A DNA stretch of 64,000 nt from an uncultured Raoultella sp. (GCA_900759445.1 CAAEVH010000004.1:186001-250000), one strand, 5' to 3'; shown: positions 1-11,096, counted from the first letter of the stretch. The notes: generated by a model not told the origin, from the letters alone. Made by a program: numbers and translations.

Positions 1-718
1 AATCGATATCGGTTTCAACGCCTTCCACCGAAGAAGTAAGACCATTTTGATACAGTTGACGATCAACGTTAATGACGTTCTGCTGCTCGGTTTCGATTTG
101 CGTCAACACGGTTTTCAGCCCGGCCTGCGTTTGCCATTCCCAGTATAGACGAGCCACACCGCTCGCCAGCACCTGTCGCGTTTGCTCGCGCTCGGCTTCA
201 CGCGCCTTAACGGCCCCAATACGTGCCGTCACTTCGGCCCGATTTTTACCCCACAGATCCAGATTCCAGCCAGCAGTTAAACCCAAGGTGCCGTTGGTGT
301 ACCACGGCCCGGTCGTCCCGGCGGCCGGATCGGTAATGGCAAACGGACCCATCAGCCCTTCGGCTGACATTCTCTGACGCTCCACATCTGCTGAGAAATC
401 GATCTCCGGGCCATCCTGCGCCTCCACAGCCTTAGCTTGCGCCTCCGCCAGTTGAATGCGCTGTTCCGCGACCTGCATATCAGGGGAGTTTCGTAACGTG
501 CTGTCAATCAGCGCATTAAGCTGGGGGTCATGGTATGCCTTCCACCATTGGCTGTCCGGCCAGCCATTTTTTAACGCCGCAGGCAATGTGGTATCGACAT
601 TCGCAGCGGGGGTCTGCTGTGACAGAGACTGGCGGTCATCATGCATCGGCGCGCAACCTGACATCAAAATAAAAAGCGGCAACAATGCCGTCGTGACAAA
701 AGCAGAATTACGATTCAT
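1..718 (-). CDS. mdtQ: MdtQ-like outer-membrane efflux lipoprotein (5' part)
   Basis: Outer-membrane factor of the NodT/OprM family, which forms the exit duct of a tripartite drug efflux pump. Only the first 239 or so codons are present; the gene runs off the left edge. The start ATG at 718-716 gives a signal peptide that ends in a lipobox (LMSGC, Cys22), so the mature protein should be a lipoprotein. Downstream come the family motifs NGWPDSQWW and WNLDLWGKNRAEV. The reading frame is open throughout the visible part. In E. coli K-12 the matching gene (yohG) is regarded as degenerate, but nothing here shows decay. Identity rests on strong resemblance to remembered MdtQ sequence. Confidence 0.88.
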   Translation of the reverse strand, partial: MNRNSAFVTTALLPLFILMSGCAPMHDDRQSLSQQTPAANVDTTLPAALKNGWPDSQWWKAYHDPQLNALIDSTLRNSPDMQVAEQRIQLAEAQAKAVEAQDGPEIDFSADVERQRMSAEGLMGPFAITDPAAGTTGPWYTNGTLGLTAGWNLDLWGKNRAEVTARIGAVKAREAEREQTRQVLASGVARLYWEWQTQAGLKTVLTQIETEQQNVINVDRQLYQNGLTSSVEGVETDID

Positions 719-887
719 GGAGAGACACAGGTAAGAAAAGATGTGCTGAGATTACGACTTGTCGCGTTTCCTTTTTTAGTTACGCGTGGCAATACACCTT
801 TGGCAATAAAAATATATAATCGGCAAAATATACACCCAACAAATAATTTAGATTAATTAATTTTAATAATTTATGGATGGAGACATT

Positions 888-1622
888 ATGTCACAGAATA
901 TCTATGACGATCCCGAGTTCTTTGCCGGATATGCCACGCTGGACCGTTCAGTAAAAGGGCTCGACGGTGCGCCAGAATGGCCGACAATACAAGCGATGCT
1001 CCCCGCTCTACAGGGAAAAAATATCCTCGATTTGGGTTGCGGATATGGCTGGTTTTGCCGCTACGCGCGCGATAACCAGGCGGCCAGCGTAGTGGGACTG
1101 GATATTTCACAAAAGATGTTAACTCAGGCGCACAGCATGACGCAGGGTAATGGCATCGTTTATCGCCGTGAAGATCTCGAAACGCTTTCCCTGTCGCCAA
1201 ATTCCTTTGACCTGGTTTACAGCTCACTTGCCCTGCACTATTTGCGCGATATCGCGCGATTATTCGTAACGATTTACCAGTCGTTAACACCGGGAGGCAT
1301 GTTGGTATTCTCTGCCGAGCATCCCATTTATACTGCACCGCTTAATCAAGGTTGGATAAAAGATAAAACCGGGCAACAGTCCTGGCCGGTCAATCATTAT
1401 CAGCAGGAAGGCACACGCATCAGTAACTGGTTCGCGGAGGGTGTCAAAAAACAGCACCGTAAGCTGGCGACCTGGATTAATGCGCTGATAGCCGCCGGAT
1501 TCGAAATCGTTTGTGTCGATGAATGGGGACCGTCCGCTGAACAGATTGCTGAAAACCCGGCGCTGGATGAAGAAAAAGAGCGGCCAATGGTGTTTCTGCT
1601 CAGCGCACGTAAACCGGAGTAA
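888..1622 (+). CDS. Class I SAM-dependent methyltransferase
   Basis: Protein of 244 residues with a Rossmann-type methyltransferase core. Motif I is NILDLGCGYG at about residues 45-54; the acidic end of strand 2 is VVGLDIS; motif IV is FDLVYSSLALHY. The substrate cannot be read from sequence; UbiE/BioC-type small-molecule methylases are the nearest general class. I chose the ATG at 888 rather than the one at 873 because a GGAG Shine-Dalgarno sits a few bases before it. The gene stands alone between mdtQ (divergent) and yohP, so context gives no pathway. Confidence 0.8.
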   Translation: MSQNIYDDPEFFAGYATLDRSVKGLDGAPEWPTIQAMLPALQGKNILDLGCGYGWFCRYARDNQAASVVGLDISQKMLTQAHSMTQGNGIVYRREDLETLSLSPNSFDLVYSSLALHYLRDIARLFVTIYQSLTPGGMLVFSAEHPIYTAPLNQGWIKDKTGQQSWPVNHYQQEGTRISNWFAEGVKKQHRKLATWINALIAAGFEIVCVDEWGPSAEQIAENPALDEEKERPMVFLLSARKPE

Positions 1623-1690
1623 GGTCATTACAGGAAGATTTTCAGAGGCTTTCCTATACTTAACCTGAACTCACCAAAAAAGGAACGCTG

Positions 1691-1774
1691 ATGAAAATCT
1701 TACTGTGGATTATTTTAGTTATTTTTCTGATTGGGTTATTGGTGGTGACTGGCGTGTTTAAGATGATTTTTTGA
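1691..1774 (+). CDS. yohP: Small membrane protein YohP
   Basis: A 27-codon gene starting at ATG 1691 with an AGGAACG ribosome-binding site. The product is almost entirely one hydrophobic helix with a Lys near each end (MKILLWIILV...GVFKMIF). It differs from remembered E. coli YohP by only a few conservative changes. YohP is an experimentally confirmed inner-membrane miniprotein of unknown function. As in E. coli it lies directly downstream of dusC, in the opposite orientation. Confidence 0.9.
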   Translation: MKILLWIILVIFLIGLLVVTGVFKMIF

Positions 1775-1800
1775 AAAAAAGGCCACTCCGGTGGCCGATT
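1774..1800 (-). terminator. Rho-independent terminator of dusC
   Basis: A hairpin with 6-bp arms GGCCAC/GTGGCC (1781-1796) is followed, on the minus strand, by a run of seven T. It lies about 10 bases past the dusC stop. The + strand has no T-run after the stem, so it acts mainly on dusC. Confidence 0.8.
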
Positions 1801-1806
1801 AATATG

Positions 1807-2757
1807 TTAATGCAATTTAGCGATATCAATGGCCTGAATCGTGCGCGCGATATCCGGTGAATTGTTTAATGCGCGGATTTCCTGAAACAGCGCGGTTGCC
1901 TCTGAGTATTCTTTACGCAAATACCCTAACCATTGTTTAATCCGCGCCACGTGATACAGCCCGGTATCACCCTGCTTTTCAAGACGAGTATATTTTTGCA
2001 ACAGCATCACGACATCAGGCCACGGCATACGCGGCTCGTTGTACTTCACCACACGACTCAGGTTCGGAATATTTAATGCCCCACGGCCAATCATCACCGC
2101 ATCGCATCCGCTGATAGCCATACAGTCCTGGGCGCTTTGCCAGTCCCAGATTTCGCCATTTGCGATAACCGGAATGGTAAGCCGCTGGCGGATCTCACCG
2201 ATCGCCTGCCAGTTGATATGTTCGGCCTTATAGCCCTGTTCCTTGGTTCGGCCATGCACCGCCAGCTCGCTGGCGCCCGCCTGCTGAACGGCATCAGCAA
2301 TTTCAAACTGCCTGTCGCTGTTGTCCCAACCCAGACGCACTTTCACCGTCACGGGGAGATGATCCGGAACCGCCTCGCGCATGGCTTTTGCGCCCCGGTA
2401 GATGAGTTCAGGATCTTTTAATAACGTTGCGCCACCGCCGCTGCCGTTGACCAGCTTCGACGGGCAGCCACAGTTCAGATCGACACCAAACGAGCCCAGT
2501 TCTACCGCGCGCGCCGCGTTCTCCGCCAGCCACTGCGGATACTGTCCCAGCAACTGTATGCGCACCCGCGTGCCGGATGGCGTCCGGCTATTGTTATGCA
2601 GTTCCGGGCAGAGCCGATGGAATACTTTTGCCGGCAGGAGCTGATCTACCACGCGCACAAACTCGGTGATGCACAGATCGTAATCATTCACTTCAGTCAG
2701 CAGCTCGCGCACCAGTGAGTCGAGCACGCCTTCCATCGGCGCCAGTAAAACACGCAT
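1807..2757 (-). CDS. dusC: tRNA-dihydrouridine(16) synthase DusC
   Basis: FMN-dependent enzyme that reduces U16 in tRNA to dihydrouridine using NADPH. The 316-residue length matches E. coli DusC (YohI). It has the N-terminal [11 protein letters not shown] loop, NCGCPS with the catalytic Cys98, and the VKVRLGWD and VIANGEIW barrel motifs. The start [10 protein letters not shown] has a GGGTGA Shine-Dalgarno. The terminator of the upstream mhb operon ends only about 10 bases before this start, so dusC must use a promoter inside the 3' end of mhbM or rely on read-through. Confidence 0.95.
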   Translation of the reverse strand: MRVLLAPMEGVLDSLVRELLTEVNDYDLCITEFVRVVDQLLPAKVFHRLCPELHNNSRTPSGTRVRIQLLGQYPQWLAENAARAVELGSFGVDLNCGCPSKLVNGSGGGATLLKDPELIYRGAKAMREAVPDHLPVTVKVRLGWDNSDRQFEIADAVQQAGASELAVHGRTKEQGYKAEHINWQAIGEIRQRLTIPVIANGEIWDWQSAQDCMAISGCDAVMIGRGALNIPNLSRVVKYNEPRMPWPDVVMLLQKYTRLEKQGDTGLYHVARIKQWLGYLRKEYSEATALFQEIRALNNSPDIARTIQAIDIAKLH

Positions 2758-2768
2758 ATCGTCACCCG

Positions 2769-2797
2769 CAAAAAAAGAGGCGCTATGGTAGCGCCTC
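2769..2797 (-). terminator. Terminator of the mhbTDHIM operon
   Basis: A perfect 9-bp stem (GAGGCGCTA/TAGCGCCTC, 2777-2797, 3-base loop) is followed on the minus strand by a run of T. It sits between mhbM and dusC. Confidence 0.85.
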
Positions 2798-2818
2798 CGT
2801 TCGGGAGATTAAAGAGGC

Positions 2819-4012
2819 TCAGCGCGGCAACAGGCAGTTATCTTCTTTCCAGCCGTACAGCCATTCCATACCACGATAAAATTCCGCCTGAGATTTGCCT
2901 TTCCACAGCAGATTACGCACCTGGCGCTCGACGCCTGCGGCGTGGTACACACGTCCCATTTCGCGCGTCGACCAGACGATGCGCGCAGTACGCGGAATAC
3001 GCACCGACTCATACAAGGCAAAGGCATCAGCAGCATCGCCGTCACACTGCTGTAACGCCTTACCGAGAGTAACGGCATCTTCAAGCGCCATACAGGCGCC
3101 CTGCGCCATATATTGTGCCACCGGATGCGCAGCATCACCCACCAGCGTAATGCGGTCGGTCCCCCATTTCTCTACCGGTTCGCGGTCAGCGGTGGACCAA
3201 CGACGCCATGAGGTCGGCTTATCCAGCATCTGACGCGGACGCGCATGAATACCGGCAAAATAGGAGAGCACTTCCTCTTTACTGCCATCCTTTACCCCCC
3301 ACTCCTCCTGCTGACGACTGTGGAAAGTCACCACCAGGTTATACTGCTTGCCGCCGCGCAGTGGATAGTGCACCAGGTGGCAGTGCGGTCCGGCCCACAG
3401 CACCGGCGCGTTAATGCGCAAATCTTCCGGCATATCATCGCAATCAATCACCGCGCGATAGACCACGTGCCCGGTAACGCGTGGCGCATCGCCAATCAGA
3501 GACTGACGCACAACCGACTTCACACCGTCACAGCCCACCAAAATATCCGCTGTCCAGCTGTTACCGTGCTCATCAAAGACCGTCACATCATCTTCTGTCT
3601 GGCGAATATCAACCACGTTAGTTGAAGTGCGATACTCAACGTTGGGATGAACCAGTGCCGCTTCCCAGACAGAAGCATGAATATCAACCCGATGGATAAC
3701 CGCATAAGGACCGCCAAAGTGATCGCGGAACGCCTGTCCGGTTTCAATGCGTACAACCTCTTTCGCGTTTACCGCATCCATCATGGTGATGTGATCGGTA
3801 AAAACGGCGCGCTTGCGAGCGACGTCACCCACACCAAGGCTATCCAGAGCAGAAAACGCGTTCGGCCCGAGCTGAATGCCCGCACCAATCTCACCAATCT
3901 CGTGCGCTTTCTCCAGCAACATCACTTTAATGCCTTGACGGGCCAGCGATAACGCGGTCGCCGCGCCGCCAATCCCGCCACCCACGATAATTGCGCGTGT
4001 CACTTTAGCCAT
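2819..4012 (-). CDS. mhbM: 3-hydroxybenzoate 6-monooxygenase (MhbM type)
   Basis: Single-component FAD flavoprotein hydroxylase, 397 residues. It is expected to hydroxylate 3-hydroxybenzoate at C6 to gentisate with NADH and O2. The dinucleotide fold GGGIGG is at 11-16, the DG motif (CDGVKS) at about 162, and the GD motif (LVGDAAHP) at about 292. Family alternatives are salicylate hydroxylases. The downstream gentisate-pathway genes in the same operon favour a gentisate-forming enzyme, as in Klebsiella mhbRTDHIM. It is the last gene of the operon, 14 bp after mhbI. Confidence 0.88.
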   Translation of the reverse strand: MAKVTRAIIVGGGIGGAATALSLARQGIKVMLLEKAHEIGEIGAGIQLGPNAFSALDSLGVGDVARKRAVFTDHITMMDAVNAKEVVRIETGQAFRDHFGGPYAVIHRVDIHASVWEAALVHPNVEYRTSTNVVDIRQTEDDVTVFDEHGNSWTADILVGCDGVKSVVRQSLIGDAPRVTGHVVYRAVIDCDDMPEDLRINAPVLWAGPHCHLVHYPLRGGKQYNLVVTFHSRQQEEWGVKDGSKEEVLSYFAGIHARPRQMLDKPTSWRRWSTADREPVEKWGTDRITLVGDAAHPVAQYMAQGACMALEDAVTLGKALQQCDGDAADAFALYESVRIPRTARIVWSTREMGRVYHAAGVERQVRNLLWKGKSQAEFYRGMEWLYGWKEDNCLLPR

Positions 4013-4026
4013 TGTCGTTCTCCTTA

Positions 4027-4674
4027 TCAGGCTGGAATTTTGTCTTGTTGATTCTCGGGCGCGGCGGCGATAAACGCCGGAAGCTGGGTACAGGCATCGT
4101 ATACCGCCTTACAGCGCGGATACCCGCTCAGATCACAGCCCATACGTAACGCGTTCGCCCACTGCGGGATCAGACAGCAATCCGCCAGCGTCGGCGCATC
4201 CCCCACGCAGAATGTCCCCGAGTGACTCTGGCGCAGCATCTGTTCAACCGCGCTTAACCCTTGCTGGATCCAGTGCGCATACCAGCGTTTTTTATCCTCT
4301 TCACTGACCTTTAGCTCTTCGCTCAGGTAGCGCAGTACCCGCATGTTATTCACGGGATGGATATCACAAGCGATGGCATAAACAATTTCCAGCACCCGGC
4401 TGCGCGTCGGGAAGTCGGCTGGCAGCAGCGGCGACTGCGGAAAGTGACCATCCAGCCAGTCGGTTATCGCCAGCGACTGCCCGAGTGATTCTCCCTCATC
4501 AGTGACCAGCGTCGGTACAAGCCCTACCGGGTTCATCCGCCGGTAGGCCAGCTCGTTTTGCTGACCGATGCGAATGTTGACGCCCACCGTCTGGTAATCA
4601 AGCCCCTTCAGCGCCAGCGCAATGCGTACGCGATATGACGCGGAGCTGTTAAAGAAACTGTACAGCTTCATCAT
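4027..4674 (-). CDS. mhbI: Maleylpyruvate isomerase (zeta-class GST)
   Basis: Protein of 215 residues that isomerises maleylpyruvate, the ring-cleavage product of gentisate, to fumarylpyruvate, probably with glutathione. The N-terminal thioredoxin-like domain carries the zeta-class signature SSASYRVRIALALKG (10-24) and GLVPTLV. The C-terminal helical domain has TLADCCLIPQW. It lies 5 bp after mhbH and 14 bp before mhbM, consistent with co-transcription. Maleylacetoacetate isomerase is the paralogous alternative, but the operon makes maleylpyruvate the likely substrate. Confidence 0.88.
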   Translation of the reverse strand: MMKLYSFFNSSASYRVRIALALKGLDYQTVGVNIRIGQQNELAYRRMNPVGLVPTLVTDEGESLGQSLAITDWLDGHFPQSPLLPADFPTRSRVLEIVYAIACDIHPVNNMRVLRYLSEELKVSEEDKKRWYAHWIQQGLSAVEQMLRQSHSGTFCVGDAPTLADCCLIPQWANALRMGCDLSGYPRCKAVYDACTQLPAFIAAAPENQQDKIPA

Positions 4675-4679
4675 CCACC

Positions 4680-5381
4680 TCAGACAATCTTCACAGCGAT
4701 GGGGGTTAAACCGTCTACATTGCCGGTGATCACATCTCCTTTCACCACTGCGCCCACGCCCTCTGGCGTGCCTGTGTAGATCAAATCACCCGGCTGTAGT
4801 TCGAAAAAGCCGGACAGATAGCTAATGGTTTCATTAACGGACCAGATGAGGTGGCGAATATCGCTACGCTGATGATCGTCGCCGTTGACCTGCAACCAGA
4901 TAGGCGCGTTGTTAACATCCGCACTTTCGCTGGCTTTATGCAGCGGCGCGATGGGGGCAGAGAGATCAAATGCTTTGCCGATTTCCCACGGACGCCCCAT
5001 CTGGCGCATCTCCATCTGCCTGTCGCGGCGGGTCATATCCAGACCAGTGGCATAGCCCCAGATATATTCGTGCGCTTTTTCCAGCGGTATATCGCTGCCC
5101 TTTTTACCGATCGCCACCACCAGCTCTATCTCATAGTGATAGTTATCGGTCTGCGACGGGTATGGCAGCTCGAGGGTTTGACCGGCCGCCACCGGGACCA
5201 CCGCATCGGCAGGTTTACAGAAGAAGAACGGCGGTTCGCGATCCGGATCAAAACCCATTTCACGCGCATGAGCGGCATAGTTGCGGCCCACGCAGTAAAC
5301 GCGACGCACGGGAAACTGTTCATTACTGCCAACGACCGGAACGGTAACAGGCGCTTGTGGTTCGAATACGTATTGCGTCAT
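4680..5381 (-). CDS. mhbH: Fumarylpyruvate hydrolase
   Basis: Fumarylacetoacetate-hydrolase-fold enzyme of 233 residues that splits fumarylpyruvate into fumarate and pyruvate, the final step of gentisate catabolism. It has the family opening [12 protein letters not shown] (28-39), the metal ligands Glu84 and Glu86 in YHYEIELV, and Asp115 in [18 protein letters not shown] lies near the C-terminus. It is the third gene of the mhbTDHIM operon, 15 bp after mhbD. Confidence 0.88.
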   Translation of the reverse strand: MTQYVFEPQAPVTVPVVGSNEQFPVRRVYCVGRNYAAHAREMGFDPDREPPFFFCKPADAVVPVAAGQTLELPYPSQTDNYHYEIELVVAIGKKGSDIPLEKAHEYIWGYATGLDMTRRDRQMEMRQMGRPWEIGKAFDLSAPIAPLHKASESADVNNAPIWLQVNGDDHQRSDIRHLIWSVNETISYLSGFFELQPGDLIYTGTPEGVGAVVKGDVITGNVDGLTPIAVKIV

Positions 5382-5396
5382 TTTCTCTCTCCCAAA

Positions 5397-6434
5397 TTAA
5401 TAACGTGCTTCACGGAACAACCCCAGCGCTTCCTGAACCGGTCTGTCCGAAAAACTAAATAAGACGGCATCTTCGTGGGCCTGGAATGACACGCCGTGCC
5501 AGGTTGGCACCACGAAGATATCTTTTGGCGAAAAATTGAAGATCTCGGTGCCGATGGTGACCTGCCCGCTTCCTTCCACCACGTGATAGATAGTGCTGTC
5601 GGTGGTACGCGCCATCCGCGAGGAAAAGCCCTTCGGCAACAGTTGTAAAAAGGTCCCCATTGAAGGCATGGGATAACCACCGGTTACCGGGTTGACGTAA
5701 CGCATCTTGTAACCGTCCCACTCATCGGCGTCGCCCATGCGGGTCAGGTCATGCAGCGCTTCACGGCTGCGATCGTAGCGATAGTTGAAAATTGGCGATG
5801 AGTTACCCTTCTGATGACGCAGCGGCAGCATATTGGCCGCGTAGCGTGGTAAGTAATCCCCTTCCTTGCGCGTGACTGGTTGCTGATCCTCCGGGTAATC
5901 TTCCGCAAAGCCGCAACCCAGCAGATTCACCAGTGGCAGATCCAGACCGTCCAGCCACACCACCGGTTCACTGCCTGGGTTGCCGTGGTCGTGCCAGCGC
6001 CACTGTGGCGTCAGAATAAAATCGCCTTCATGCATTTGGGTGCGCTCGCCATCCACCGCGGTAAATGCCCCTTTCCCTTCGACAATAAAGCGCAGCGCAG
6101 ACTGATTATGCCGGTGACTCGGCGCAACCTCGCCCGGCATGATTAACTGCAATCCGGCGTACAGCGTTGGGGTGATTGAAGACTGTCCGCGCAGCATGGG
6201 GTTTTCCAGCACCAGTACGCGACGAATCGCCTCTTTCGCGCCAATCAGATCGCCGCTTTCCAGCAGCAACGGGCGGATCTCCTGATAGTTCCAGTACGCA
6301 GGAGCACAATGTGCGTTCGGCGTTGGCGGTACCAGGCGGTGCAGAGACTCCCACAGAGGGGTCAGATTCTGCCCGGAAATATGCTGGTAAAACTGCTGAC
6401 GGCTGTTCTTAACATCCTGATTAAGTTCTGACAT
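5397..6434 (-). CDS. mhbD: Gentisate 1,2-dioxygenase
   Basis: Bicupin Fe(II) ring-cleavage dioxygenase, 345 residues, converting gentisate and O2 to maleylpyruvate. The iron ligands in the first cupin are visible as APSHRHNQ (His107, His109) and RWHDHG (His148), with the intervening [14 protein letters not shown] second cupin follows at about 260-330 ([13 protein letters not shown]). Length is typical of the family. It lies 11 bp after the transporter gene. Salmonella and Klebsiella carry clear homologues. Confidence 0.92.
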   Translation of the reverse strand: MSELNQDVKNSRQQFYQHISGQNLTPLWESLHRLVPPTPNAHCAPAYWNYQEIRPLLLESGDLIGAKEAIRRVLVLENPMLRGQSSITPTLYAGLQLIMPGEVAPSHRHNQSALRFIVEGKGAFTAVDGERTQMHEGDFILTPQWRWHDHGNPGSEPVVWLDGLDLPLVNLLGCGFAEDYPEDQQPVTRKEGDYLPRYAANMLPLRHQKGNSSPIFNYRYDRSREALHDLTRMGDADEWDGYKMRYVNPVTGGYPMPSMGTFLQLLPKGFSSRMARTTDSTIYHVVEGSGQVTIGTEIFNFSPKDIFVVPTWHGVSFQAHEDAVLFSFSDRPVQEALGLFREARY

Positions 6435-6445
6435 AGAGATTCTCC

Positions 6446-7804
6446 TTATTTGTTCACGATGCCTACGCGTGACAACGCGTCAGGGACAGAGGCCGACTGG
6501 CGGATAACAACCGTCAGCAGCATAAGCATCACCGCGCTGATGGCCGCCGGAACGGCAATAATGAAAAACAGGTTATCGAATGAGAAATTCATCGCCATCA
6601 TCACGCCGCCGGAGAGCGAGCCGACAATCGCGCCGCAGCGGCCAATCGCATTAGACCAGCTGACGCCCGTGGCCCGGCTCTGCGTCGGATAAAGCGTGGC
6701 GGTTAAAGCATTCAGGCCCACCTGCGAACCGCTGATGCCGATGCCGGTGCCAAAAATGGCCAGCGCCATCAGCCACAGGCCGTTCTCGCTCAGGCCAATC
6801 ATGACAATACACACCGCACCCAACGCATAGCTCACTGCCAGCACGCGAAAAGGATTGTATTTATCCATCAGCACTCCCAGCACCAGCGCACCGAGCGTAC
6901 CGCCAATCTGAAAGGCGGCGGTCACCCATGAGGCATGCTGCAGGTCAATTCCGCGATGGTTAAGCAGCGTTGGCATCCAGCTGGAGAGCAGATAAATAAT
7001 CAGCAGGCTCATAAAGAACACCACCCATAACATCAGGGTAATGGGCAACTGTTGCCCGACGAACAGCTGGCGAATGCTGCCTTTGGCAATCGCGGCGCCC
7101 TCGTTGAGATAAAATTGGGTATTGTCATAACGTTCCCGGGTGATGGCGCTGACGGTTCTGGCAATCACGTTTTGCGGCAACTGACGACGAACCTGCCAGC
7201 GCGGGGATTCCGGCAGCGCAAACAGCAGAGCCACAAACAGCATCAGCGGTAGCACGCCTCCCAGCACCAGGATGCCGTGCCAGCCAATAACCGGCACCAG
7301 CTGTGCGCTGACAATCCCACCCATCGCCGAGCCCAGGGTAAAACCGCAGAACATCATGGTGACCAGTGCGCCACGCCGACGCGCTGGCAGGTATTCTGAG
7401 GTCATAGTGATAGTATTTGGCATCGCGCCGCCCAGGCCTAACCCGGTAAGGAAGCGCAAAAAAACCAGCGTTTGCAGATCGGGGGAAAAAGCCGAAATCA
7501 GGCTCAGTGCGCCGAACAGCGCCACGCAGAGTTCAATCACCCGTTTGCGGCCAAAACGATCCGATAGCGGACCGCAGAGCAGTGCGCCAGCGGTCAGACC
7601 CAGCAGGCCTGCGCCAAACAGCGGCGCCAGATCTCCGGCCGTCAGTTGCCAGTGGGTGCGAATGTCGGGCGCGATAAAACCAATAGCTGCGGTATCAAAA
7701 CCGTCGAGCATGACGACCAAAAAACAGCAAATGATAACGCGCCACTGGGTCTTACCGACGGGGGCGGAATCGATCAGTGCTTGTAGATCACGTTGTTGAG
7801 TCAT
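6446..7804 (-). CDS. mhbT: MFS transporter for 3-hydroxybenzoate/gentisate
   Basis: Twelve-helix major facilitator of the aromatic acid:H+ symporter (AAHS) family, 452 residues. The family features are the helix-1 motif [11 protein letters not shown] and the loop 2-3 motif [10 protein letters not shown]. It is the first gene of the operon, so its promoter lies in the 126-bp gap shared with the divergent regulator. Substrate is inferred from the operon; gentisate import (GenK-like) is equally possible. Confidence 0.85.
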   Translation of the reverse strand: MTQQRDLQALIDSAPVGKTQWRVIICCFLVVMLDGFDTAAIGFIAPDIRTHWQLTAGDLAPLFGAGLLGLTAGALLCGPLSDRFGRKRVIELCVALFGALSLISAFSPDLQTLVFLRFLTGLGLGGAMPNTITMTSEYLPARRRGALVTMMFCGFTLGSAMGGIVSAQLVPVIGWHGILVLGGVLPLMLFVALLFALPESPRWQVRRQLPQNVIARTVSAITRERYDNTQFYLNEGAAIAKGSIRQLFVGQQLPITLMLWVVFFMSLLIIYLLSSWMPTLLNHRGIDLQHASWVTAAFQIGGTLGALVLGVLMDKYNPFRVLAVSYALGAVCIVMIGLSENGLWLMALAIFGTGIGISGSQVGLNALTATLYPTQSRATGVSWSNAIGRCGAIVGSLSGGVMMAMNFSFDNLFFIIAVPAAISAVMLMLLTVVIRQSASVPDALSRVGIVNK

Positions 7805-7877
7805 AGTGAATGCCTCAGTGCAGGTAGAGTAGATGTCTGTTTTGTTTTAGGTATGTTGCGACTTTGTATGTTTGGAG

Positions 7878-7901
7878 ATGAAATGTACAATGGCTTTTCA
7901 T
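7878..7901. promoter_or_regulatory. Candidate LysR-type operator in the mhbT-mhbR gap
   Basis: An inverted repeat ATGAAA-N12-TTTCAT lies about 30 bp before the mhbR start, inside the only intergenic space between the regulator and the operon. Its size and symmetry resemble T-N11-A-type LysR operators. Assignment is positional. Confidence 0.35.
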
Positions 7902-7930
7902 GCAGAGGCATAACCTGGAGGTTATAGCAA

Positions 7931-8839
7931 ATGGCTAACTGGGCGCAGAAACTTAAGTTACACCACCTGCAAACGCTTATTGCGCTGGGCGAACAGGGGA
8001 ATTTGACTCACGTCGCCCGAATGATGAATATCACCCAGCCAGCGTTGTCAAAATGGTTATCACAGCTCGAAGATGAGATGGGTATCACACTCTTTGAACG
8101 TCATAGCAAAGGCTTACGCCCTTCAGAAGGCGGCAAGCTGCTACTGCAGCATGCCCAACGCCTGATCAATGATATGGAACGTTCACAGTATGAAATCGCC
8201 CGTTTTAAGCAGGGAGGCCTGGTAGGGAGTCTGAAGATTGGCTGCTCGCCGGTGGCGACGGACTGCGTTTCACAGGCGATACTGGGTTTGCTCACAGAGC
8301 TGCCGACCTTGCATCTTAATATTGAAGAGAAGGTGATGACCCCGCTGCTGCACGATCTGCTCGCGGGTTCGGTGGATGTGGTGGTCGGACGCGTCGGTGG
8401 CCGGGCGCTTCAGTTGCCGCTCAATTACCAGGTGCTGTATACCGAGCCGGTCTGTTTCGTCGCGCGCCCCGACCATCCACTGGCAAAATATCCCCTGCTC
8501 ACCTGGCATGATCTGGCTAACTGGCGCTGGATTGTCTGGCCGACGGGAACGCCCATCCGGATAAGCATTGACAACGCGCTGGTAGATAACGGCGTCATGC
8601 TACCGGAAAACATCATTGAGTCGGCGTCGATAAACGTCAGCACCAACCTGCTGCAAAGTAGCGACATGATCTCTATTCTTTCTCTACGCCTGGCGCAGCG
8701 TTATGCCGCCCAGGGACAGCTGGCTATCCTGAATCTGCCGAAGATTGAACAAAAAGGCAGCGTAGGCGTGTTCTGGCGCAACAATGAAACGCCCACGACC
8801 GCCCTGAATCGTTTTCTGTATTACCTGGCACAGGTTTAA
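7931..8839 (+). CDS. mhbR: LysR-family regulator of the 3-hydroxybenzoate cluster
   Basis: LysR-type transcription factor of 302 residues. The N-terminal winged helix-turn-helix is at about 12-65 (HLQTLIALGEQGNLTHVARM, then TQPALSKWLSQLE). It is followed by a periplasmic-binding-like effector domain. It is divergent from mhbT, the usual arrangement for a LysR activator of an aromatic pathway; the effector would be 3-hydroxybenzoate or gentisate. The sequence also resembles GbpR/CbL-type LysR proteins, so the name rests on context. Confidence 0.82.
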   Translation: MANWAQKLKLHHLQTLIALGEQGNLTHVARMMNITQPALSKWLSQLEDEMGITLFERHSKGLRPSEGGKLLLQHAQRLINDMERSQYEIARFKQGGLVGSLKIGCSPVATDCVSQAILGLLTELPTLHLNIEEKVMTPLLHDLLAGSVDVVVGRVGGRALQLPLNYQVLYTEPVCFVARPDHPLAKYPLLTWHDLANWRWIVWPTGTPIRISIDNALVDNGVMLPENIIESASINVSTNLLQSSDMISILSLRLAQRYAAQGQLAILNLPKIEQKGSVGVFWRNNETPTTALNRFLYYLAQV

Positions 8840-8934
8840 CGTGAACAGTTAGGGCCATCGCCCGATGTTCCAGATATCTATTTCTTCTATGCTTAGAATT
8901 CATGATGTGATCGGTAGCACGTTTTGAAGTTTAA

Positions 8935-10061
<1,127 letters not shown>

Positions 10062-10083
10062 CCTTCAATTTTTGGCTAATTAT

Positions 10084-10150
10084 TTGCGATGCGTTGCACA
10101 TTTTTAATTTAAGTTTCATAAGTTGCATACACAATGAGATTTGGATCACA
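10084..10150 (+). promoter_or_regulatory. cdd promoter region with two CRP sites and CytR boxes
   Basis: A CRP-like site (TGAGA-N6-TCACA) is at 10135-10150 and a second, weaker one (TTGCG-N6-TGCAC) at 10084-10099. Between and within them are GTTGCA octamer-like boxes at 10093 and 10122, matching the CytR recognition element. This is the known E. coli cdd layout, in which CytR bridges two CRP dimers and cytidine relieves repression. Confidence 0.75.
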
Positions 10151-10209
10151 TATAAAGCCGTAACAGGCCCGTAAACTACGATTCCATTACATTGTTATGA
10201 GGCATCGCC

Positions 10210-11094
10210 ATGCATCCACGTTTTCAAACTGCTTTTGCCCAACTCGCGGATAACTTGCAATCAGCCCTGGCGCCTGTTCTGGCGGATGCGCATTTTCCCG
10301 CCATGCTGACTGCTGAGCAGGTCTCTTTGCTAAAACGCGAATCGGGACTGGACGAAGACGCGCTGGCATTCGCTCTACTGCCGCTGGCTGCGGCCTGCGC
10401 GCGTACTCCGCTGTCCAACTTCAACGTTGGGGCAATTTCTCGCGGCATCAGCGGCACCTGGTACTTCGGTGGCAACATGGAGTTCCTGGGGGCGACCATG
10501 CAGCAAACCGTTCATGCCGAGCAAAGCGCCATTAGCCATGCCTGGCTGCGCGGTGAAAAAGGGCTCGCCGCCATCACCGTCAACTACACGCCGTGCGGCC
10601 ACTGTCGCCAGTTTATGAACGAACTGAACAGCGGACTGGATTTACGTATTCATCTGCCGGGACGTGCGCCACACGTGCTGCGCGATTACCTGCCAGACGC
10701 CTTCGGACCGAAAGATCTGGAGATTAAAACGCTGCTGATGGACGATCAGGATCACGGCTTCGCGCTGCAGGGCGATGCGTTGACCCAAGCGGCTATCACC
10801 GCCGCCAACAGATGTCATATGCCGTACAGCAACTCCCCAAGCGGCGTGGCGCTGGAATGTAAAGATGGTCGAATTTTTAGCGGTAGCTATGCGGAAAATG
10901 CCGCCTTCAACCCGACCCTGCCGCCGCTGCAAGGCGCGTTAAACCTGTTGAACCTTAATGGTTATGACTACCCGGATATCCAGCGTGCCGTGCTGGCTGA
11001 AAAAGCCGATGCGCCGTTGATTCAGTGGGATGCGACCTCCGCTACCCTGAAAGCGCTGGGCTGCAATAATATTGAGCGCGTGCTGCTCGGTTAA
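10210..11094 (+). CDS. cdd: Cytidine deaminase
   Basis: Zinc enzyme converting cytidine and deoxycytidine to uridine and deoxyuridine; homodimeric in enterobacteria, 294 residues as in E. coli. The active site shows HAEQ (His102, Glu104) and the zinc cysteines in PCGHCRQF (Cys129, Cys132). The C-terminal half is the degenerate second deaminase domain typical of the large bacterial form. It has its own CRP/CytR-type promoter. Confidence 0.97.
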   Translation: MHPRFQTAFAQLADNLQSALAPVLADAHFPAMLTAEQVSLLKRESGLDEDALAFALLPLAAACARTPLSNFNVGAISRGISGTWYFGGNMEFLGATMQQTVHAEQSAISHAWLRGEKGLAAITVNYTPCGHCRQFMNELNSGLDLRIHLPGRAPHVLRDYLPDAFGPKDLEIKTLLMDDQDHGFALQGDALTQAAITAANRCHMPYSNSPSGVALECKDGRIFSGSYAENAAFNPTLPPLQGALNLLNLNGYDYPDIQRAVLAEKADAPLIQWDATSATLKALGCNNIERVLLG

Positions 11095-11096
11095 TT

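Noticed and set aside
456..734. Open frame of 92 codons opposite mdtQ
   Set aside because: Antisense to the clear lipoprotein start of mdtQ.
3245..3625. Open frame of 126 codons on the + strand inside mhbM
   Set aside because: Lies wholly antisense to a well-supported monooxygenase gene and has no recognisable motif.
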